Part shown: one piece after another, positions 1-4,500 of the stretch | How the letters are laid out: each line of letters starts with the position of its first letter | Numbering within the stretch: position 1 is the first letter of the stretch | Source of the DNA: Candidatus Hydrogenedentota bacterium | GTDB lineage: Bacteria; Hydrogenedentota; Hydrogenedentia; Hydrogenedentales; CAITNO01 | NCBI GenBank assembly: GCA_029554925.1 | Contig: JAKPUV010000514.1 | Location: 1 to 6,626, forward strand | Direction: 5' to 3' | Length of the DNA stretch: 6,626 nucleotides | Position numbers and translations under genes: made by a program | The notes under the pieces: generated by a model | Told to the model about the DNA's origin: nothing | Database searches by the model: none | What the model saw: the letters and a program-made list of their open reading frames with translations, nothing else

Positions 1-12
1 CGTCGAGCCCTG

Positions 13-1074
13 GTGACCGGGGTGCACGTCGCCGAGTTCCTCCAGCAGACCCGCTCGGGGTCCCTCTGGCCCGTCGTGCTCCTCTGCCCCGCCGAAAAGC
101 CCCCCTTCAACCGCGAGCCCTTCGAGCCGTTCCTCGCCGACGAGGCCGTCCGCGCCGTCATTGAGGCCGCCGTGCCCCCCGGCATGGAGGACATCACCTG
201 CCAGACCTTCCACGCCGACGAGACCCATCTCGGCCAGGTGCTGGAGGAGGCCTCCACCTACCCCTTTCTCGCCGAGCGCCGCGTCGTCATCGTCCGCGCC
301 GCCGAGGCCTACAGGGACCTCCCCGCCGCGAAGACCTCGCCGCTGAACCTGCTCACGGCCTACCTCGAACAGCCCTGCGAGACCACCCTCCTCGTGATGG
401 TCGCCGCCGCCGTGGACCGCCGCAAGCGCTTCTGGAAGACCTGCGCCGAGAAGAGCGTCTGCCTCGTGGAGTGCCCCCAGCTCGCCGACGCCGAGCTGCG
501 GCGGTGGATCGCCGAGCGCGCCGCCGCGCGCGGGCGCAGGCTCTCCGCCGACGCGGTTTCCGAGGTCATCGAGCGCGCGGGCAACCGCCTCAACGACGTG
601 GACAACGCCCTGAACATCCTCTTCGCCCACGCGGGTTCCGAGAAGACCACCCTCACGGAAGAGGACGTCCGCGCCGCCTGCGCCGACGTCGCCGAGGAGA
701 CCGTCTGGACCCTCACCGACGCCATCGCCGAGTCCGACGCCGACAAGGCCCTCCGCGCCCTCCACCAGCTCCTCGCCATGAACAAGGCCCCCGAGGAGAT
801 CCTCGGCACCGTCAACTGGCTCCTCGAGAACGCCTACCGCGCCCTGCCCGAAACCGCCGCCCCCGCCCCCAAGCCCTTCGTCAAGAAGAAGGTCGAGGCC
901 CTCGCCGCCGTCCTCGGCCTCGAAAAGCTCCAGGCCGCCATGGCCCTCTGCACCCGCACCAACTTCATGATGCGCGACTCCGGCATCAGCCGCGACCTCG
1001 CCATGGAAATGCTCGTCATCAAGCTCGTCCAGGGCGCCGCCGTCCGCCGCGCCGCCGCCCGCCGGCCCCGGTAA
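13..1074 (+). CDS. holA: DNA polymerase III subunit delta (HolA)
   Basis: This is the delta subunit of the clamp loader, which opens the beta sliding clamp and helps load it at primed DNA during replication. At 353 residues it is close to the usual length of about 340. Recognisable family features in order are an N-terminal segment WPVVLLCPAEKPPF in place of the usual LYGEE-type opening, the strand FLAERRVVIVRAAEAY (about 85-100), NRLNDVDNALNILFAHAG (about 191-208; the family pattern is N-D-L-x-x-x-x-N-E-L-x-K-L), TLTEEDVRAACAD before the lid helix, and DAIAESDADKALRALHQLL (about 238-256). No Walker A motif is visible, as expected for delta. The annotated start is GTG at 13, with another GTG at 22. 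The frame stays open to base 1 and no ribosome-binding site is visible, so the real start could lie upstream. The next gene begins 483 bp away behind its own promoter, so holA is not co-transcribed with it by design. The family assignment is firm; the exact start is not. Confidence 0.9.
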   Translation: MTGVHVAEFLQQTRSGSLWPVVLLCPAEKPPFNREPFEPFLADEAVRAVIEAAVPPGMEDITCQTFHADETHLGQVLEEASTYPFLAERRVVIVRAAEAYRDLPAAKTSPLNLLTAYLEQPCETTLLVMVAAAVDRRKRFWKTCAEKSVCLVECPQLADAELRRWIAERAAARGRRLSADAVSEVIERAGNRLNDVDNALNILFAHAGSEKTTLTEEDVRAACADVAEETVWTLTDAIAESDADKALRALHQLLAMNKAPEEILGTVNWLLENAYRALPETAAPAPKPFVKKKVEALAAVLGLEKLQAAMALCTRTNFMMRDSGISRDLAMEMLVIKLVQGAAVRRAAARRPR

Positions 1075-1119
1075 GCCCCCCCGCACCCAGTCGCCGCGGC
1101 GCAAACCAAGAAGACGGTC

Positions 1120-1148
1120 CGCAGATGACGCAGATGTGCGCAGAGGGG
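1120..1148. repeat. Degenerate short tandem repeat (CGCAGATGA-like, 3 units)
   Basis: Three adjacent units start at 1120 (CGCAGATGA), 1129 (CGCAGATGTG) and 1139 (CGCAGAGGGG). The ten bases GATGACGCAG at 1124-1133 recur exactly at 1457-1466, where they supply the ATG of the small ORF before the tetranucleotide tract. I recall similar CGCAGAT-type intergenic repeats from several environmental bacterial genomes, but their function is unknown to me. It lies 46 bp after the holA stop, in sequence with no gene. Confidence 0.5.
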
Positions 1149-1200
1149 GGACCGTTGTTCGCCCCCACTGCCCGGGTTGGCGTGCTTTCCCTTTGGGTCC

Positions 1201-1290
1201 GCCGCTATTTCCCCGCCCCGGAGAGGGGCGTCCGGCTGATGCGGAACGGGGGGGTGTCCACGGGGGTGCCGTCGGGGAGGGTGACGCGGG
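1201..1290. repeat. 90-bp direct repeat, left copy
   Basis: This segment matches 6527-6616 without gaps and with four mismatches (1208, 1211, 1217 and 1280). Similarity ends sharply at both sides. Read on the - strand it is the last 28 codons of a gene, a TAG stop at 1205-1207 and only 4 bp beyond it. All four differences fall at third codon positions of that frame. The two copies flank the promoter, tetranucleotide tract and giant Rhs-type gene. Confidence 0.85.
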
Positions 1291-1291
1291 T
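1205..1291 (-). pseudogene. C-terminal gene remnant (duplicate of the gene end at 6531)
   Basis: Read on the - strand, the segment encodes a 28-residue C-terminus containing TLPDGTPVDTPPF and RISRTPLSGAGK, then TAG. The same peptide ends the - strand gene at the right edge of the window, with only the last residue (K here, N there) and the residue at the far edge (T here, S there) differing. Similarity stops at 1290. Upstream on the - strand the frame stays open to a TAA near 1397, but the only start I see (GTG at 1322-1324) has no ribosome-binding site and would give a 39-residue product. I therefore read it as the left-over 3' end of a truncated or displaced paralogue, facing the 3' end of holA. 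I do not recognise the protein family. Confidence 0.55.
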
Positions 1292-1342
1292 TTCCCCTGC
1301 CCATGCGGTGGAAACACAGGACACATTTCTCGCGACAAGGGG

Positions 1343-1371
1343 TTGACAACCGGGAAGGGATGTGCTATTAA
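1343..1371 (+). promoter_or_regulatory. Sigma-70-type promoter for the giant Rhs-type gene
   Basis: A perfect -35 hexamer TTGACA (1343-1348) and a -10 hexamer TATTAA (1366-1371) are separated by exactly 17 bp. TG at 1363-1364, one base before the -10, adds an extended -10 element. Transcription would start near 1378, giving a leader of about 80 nt to the ATG at 1458 and about 180 nt to the ATG at 1558. It lies just inside the left 90-bp repeat, so it appears to belong to the Rhs cassette and not to holA. The match is by eye; no transcript evidence is available. Confidence 0.7.
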
Positions 1372-1381
1372 GGACAAAGAA

Positions 1382-1426
1382 ACTGGTTACGGTCCGTTAT
1401 GTTAGTAGTAGCGGTTACCAGTAACG
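1382..1426 (+). promoter_or_regulatory. Leader segment with repeated GTTA motifs and weak dyads
   Basis: Just past the predicted transcription start, GTTA occurs at 1386, 1396, 1401 and 1414, and GTAA at 1421. GGTTAC is repeated directly at 1385 and 1413. ACTGGT (1382-1387) can pair with ACCAGT (1417-1422), and CGTTA (1395-1399) with TAACG (1422-1426). ACGGTCCGT (1389-1397) is itself a palindrome about its central base. This could be a regulator-binding site or a structured leader with alternative pairings. I cannot match it to a named riboswitch. Confidence 0.3.
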
Positions 1427-1441
1427 CGGGGGACGAAACAG

Positions 1442-1460
1442 CGAAGGGAAACTTCGGATG
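1442..1460 (+). promoter_or_regulatory. Hairpin with ribosome-binding site before ATG 1458
   Basis: CGAAG (1442-1446) pairs with CTTCG (1452-1456) around the loop GGAAA. The purine run GAAGGGAA inside it is a fair Shine-Dalgarno sequence about 9 nt before the ATG at 1458. It is the only well-spaced ribosome-binding site I find between the promoter and the giant ORF. Because it is partly paired, initiation there could be moderated by the fold. Confidence 0.4.
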
Positions 1461-1553
1461 ACGCAGTTGTTCTGGCACGGGACGTGCTCACTCACTCACT
1501 CACTCACTCACTCACTCACTCACTCACTCACTCACTCACTTGACCTTTCGTAG
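1458..1553 (+). CDS. Small ORF through the tetranucleotide tract (possible upstream start of the giant gene)
   Basis: This is a 31-codon frame starting MTQLFWHGTC, then four full SLTH units plus SLT from the (CTCA)n tract, then LDLS and a TAG stop at 1551-1553. It has a plausible ribosome-binding site (GAAGGGAA, about 9 nt upstream) and sits 80 nt from the predicted transcription start. It is out of frame with the giant ORF. Removing one 4-bp unit, or adding two, would put this ATG in frame with it and give a 32-residue extension ahead of M1. I read it as the out-of-phase state of a variable N-terminus and not as an independent peptide. A caution is that its ATG lies in GATGACGCAG, a ten-base string also present at 1124-1133, so the start may be fortuitous. 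Confidence 0.35.
   Translation: MTQLFWHGTCSLTHSLTHSLTHSLTHSLDLS
1487..1540. repeat. Tetranucleotide tract, 13.5 perfect copies of CTCA
   Basis: Thirteen uninterrupted CTCA units fill 1487-1538, followed by CT. The flanking bases (G before, T after) break the pattern. On the + strand all three frames through it are open and read as repeats of four residues (Ser-Leu-Thr-His in rotation). Downstream, one frame continues into the giant ORF, one stops at TGA 1541-1543 and one at TAG 1551-1553. Perfect tetranucleotide runs of this length mutate by slipped-strand mispairing, and such runs at the 5' ends of surface-protein genes are classic phase-variation switches in Haemophilus and relatives. Confidence 0.95.
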
Positions 1554-1557
1554 GGGG

Positions 1558-4500
1558 ATGCTGCGCGAGGGGGTGTCCGTCGTCACCCTGATCGCCCTGC
1601 TCACCACCACCCTCCAGCCGTGGGGGTATGCCGCCCCGGCGGCTTCGGCCAAACAGCCGAAGAAGGACGCGCCTTCCCTGTTCCTGATTCCCGAAGAGAC
1701 GCTGGAGGTGTACCGGGGCGGCCCTGCGGGGGATTCCGGTCCGGCGTCGGTCACGCTGCCCGAGGGCCGCATCGTGCTTGCCCAGGCAGCAACAACGGGC
1801 GGCGGAAGCACGGTCGGCGGACTCACGGAGGATGCACTTGCCGCAGGGGCGGCGGGGAACAGCACCGAGGCGGTCACCTTGTGGCTGGCGGTACTGTCGT
1901 CCCATCCCCACTCCCATGAGGCCAAACTTGCGGCGCGGGAAGTCGGCGCTCTGGCGGAGACACTGTCCGCAGGGGAACTCGATACCCTGGTGGACACCCG
2001 GGCGGGCGGTCTCCGTCTGGACACGGCGCCGGCGGCCCTGGGCATGTGCCTGCTCACACGCGCCTGCGCGGGGCGGGCGGCGGCCGGGGACGCCGAATAC
2101 TGGCAGGACCGTCTGGCTGCGGACAGCGAGGCCGGCCTGCGGGCATGGCCCAACGCGCCCGAGGCCCATGCGATGGCCGGACTGCTGGCGGCTTCCCCCG
2201 CACCGGCGGCGCGGGCTGTCGTGGACAAGCTTATCCGCGACCTTCCGGGCACGCTGGCCGCCTGGCGGCTTCAGGAGATCACCACGGGCGCAAAGCCGGA
2301 CATTGCGGAACTGGCGACCGCAGAGGCCAAGTGCGGTCTTCTTGAGGTTTACGTAAACCTGCTGGAGAGCGAAGAGGCCGCATCCCCCGAACGCACGGCG
2401 ACGGCGCGCGCGGCGGCGGACCTGGGCCACGCCGCCCTGTTTGCCCACGCCGACAGCCCGGTCACGGGACGCGTCGCGTCGCTGTGGTATGAGGCGGCCA
2501 AGGCGCTTCCCTGGGAAGAGCGCGCGGAGACGGTCAACGGCATGGTGAAGGCGGTCAACGCGTCGCCGCGTACGTTTTCCGCGTTCGCCACGCGGGCGTT
2601 TCTGCATGAGGAGTTCCTCCGGTACCGCCGCGACCTGGCCGAGGCGTACATGCAGACCTTCAACCAGATGGACGCCCGCGAACTGGGCGTGGTGGAGAAG
2701 GCCCGCGCCGCGGAGAACCTGGACCCCCGCGACGCGGCGCGGCTCGACTATCTGGAAGGCATGGCCCATTACAACCTCGGCTTCGAGCAGCTTGCCGTGA
2801 AATATTTCGACGCCGCGCTCGCGCGTTCGACAAGCGATGCGATCTTGGAGTACGCCCGGTACGCGCGCGGGTATTCCCTGGAGGGCACCGGGTGGTACGC
2901 CGGGGACATGACGGCGGCGGCGGACAGCTATTCCGCCCTGCTGGCGGAGCATCCCCGGGGCAAACTGGCCGGTCTGGCACTGTACCGTCTGGGCCAAATG
3001 TACGGAATGGCCGAGGATTATGAGAGCGCCCTGCCGTTCTACGAGGCGATTGTCCGGGACCATCCCTCTGATTCGATGGCGCCGGAGGCCCGCCGGGCCG
3101 TGGCGGAACTGCGTGGCGGGGACCAGCCGGTGCTGGCGCGGCGGCCGGACGCGGGCAGCACGCCCGGCGACGCGCCGCGCCAAATCTGCGGCCCCGTGGC
3201 CCTGCGCGGCCTGCTGCAGGCGTTGGGTGTGGAGACGACGGTGGAGACCCTTGCCCAAGCCGCGGGCACGGACGCCACCGGCACCTCCATGCTGGGGCTG
3301 CTTAAGGCGGCGAAGGCCCTGGGGGTGGACCTGCACGGCGTGCAGACGGGGCGCGACGGGGAACTGGCCCCGCCGTTCATCGCCTTTGTCAACGGCAACC
3401 ATTTCGTTCTGGTCCGCGAGGGGCGCGACGGCGGGTACACCGTGGTGGACGTGGACGGCACGGAGCGCGCCGTGTCCCGCGACCTGTTCCGCCGGGAGTG
3501 GGACGGCAAAGCCCTCGTGACCGCCGCAGACCCGGGTGTGGTCCGTCTTCTGCATCCCGGGGAACTCAAGGGAGCCCTGGGCGGCCAGCTACCCAGCAAC
3601 ACCTACCCCCCCTGCCGCAACAACCACAACAAGTGCAAGGGCTGTTGTCCGAGCGGTCCCGGCGGTGGAGGCGGCCCTGGTAGCGGCAACGGTCCCCGCA
3701 CGCCGGGTGGAAATGAAAATGTGTACAAAGGGTTTAACCCCGACTTCATGCCGTTTCAGAGTACGTTTCAGGTCATGGAGACGGACATTTCCGTGCCCGT
3801 GTCGGGCGGCATGAGCCTTATGTTCTTCCGCCTGTTCAGCAGCCAGTTCGGGATGAAGCGGGGCGCCCACAGTGTCTGGTTCGGCGGGCAGATCGTGGAC
3901 CTTCCCTACCGCAACAACATCGGGGAAAGCTGGTCGCACAATTTCAACATGCACCTGCGGATTTCGCAGGACTACGGGTATGCGCTGTTCATGGACCACC
4001 TGGGCAACGCCAAGGGGTACATGAAGGACACCACGGAGACGGACCCCGCGGCGGACTACTATTACTGCCAGACGGCGCCCCAGTGGGAGGCCCACGGTGT
4101 CGGGTACAAGGGCGAGGTCTGGGAGCAGGGCATCGTGCTCAAGCGGTGGATCACCGGGTCGGACGCGGGCAAGTGGGTCATGTACTGCCCCGACGGGACG
4201 GTGTGCGGCTTCGCGCAGGAGACGGCGTGGGACGAGCATTACTCCCGCCTGGAGTACACGCAGAACGCGTCCGGCGCGCGCCTCACGCTCACCTACGACA
4301 CCGGCGGCCGCCTGTCGCGCGTGGACGCCCCCCAGGGGGACGGAAGGGCGCTGCGGTTTTCCTATGCCGGCCCCTCCAACCGGATCTGGCATGTGGAGCT
4401 GTTGGACGGGCAGACGGTGGTCCAGTCCTGCGAGTACGTCTACAACGCCTATTATGAGCTGGTGCGCGTGGCGACGGACGACGACTATGACCCGTCCAAT

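Noticed and set aside
1215..1229. Hairpin GCCCC-GGAGA-GGGGC as a terminator
   Set aside because: It has no T-run on either side, is broken by a mismatch in the right copy of the repeat, and lies inside the - strand coding frame.
834..1349. Overlapping open frames around the holA 3' end and the gap (171 codons on -, 291 and 89 codons on +)
   Set aside because: Their composition is Arg/Pro-rich shadow translation of holA and of the 90-bp repeat read in the wrong frame. The conserved frame of the repeat is a different one, ending at 1205.
1372..1466. Cyclic-di-GMP (GEMM) riboswitch, suggested by AGTAGTAGCGGTTACC and GGGGACGAAAC
   Set aside because: The fragments resemble parts of GEMM-I but are in the wrong order, and the paired P1-P3 framework is not there.
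1487..1540. CRISPR or other spaced repeat array
   Set aside because: The units are 4 bp, contiguous and perfect, with no spacers. It is a simple-sequence tract.
1540..1557. TTG at 1540 as the start of the giant gene
   Set aside because: Only the CTCA tract lies upstream, so no ribosome-binding site is possible. It is simply the first permitted codon after the in-frame TGA at 1459.
1528..3555. A 675-codon open frame on the - strand opposite the N-terminal half of the giant gene
   Set aside because: It is rich in R, G, Q and H, with no recognisable domain or plausible start context. It runs through the antisense of a well-supported TPR and C39 coding region.
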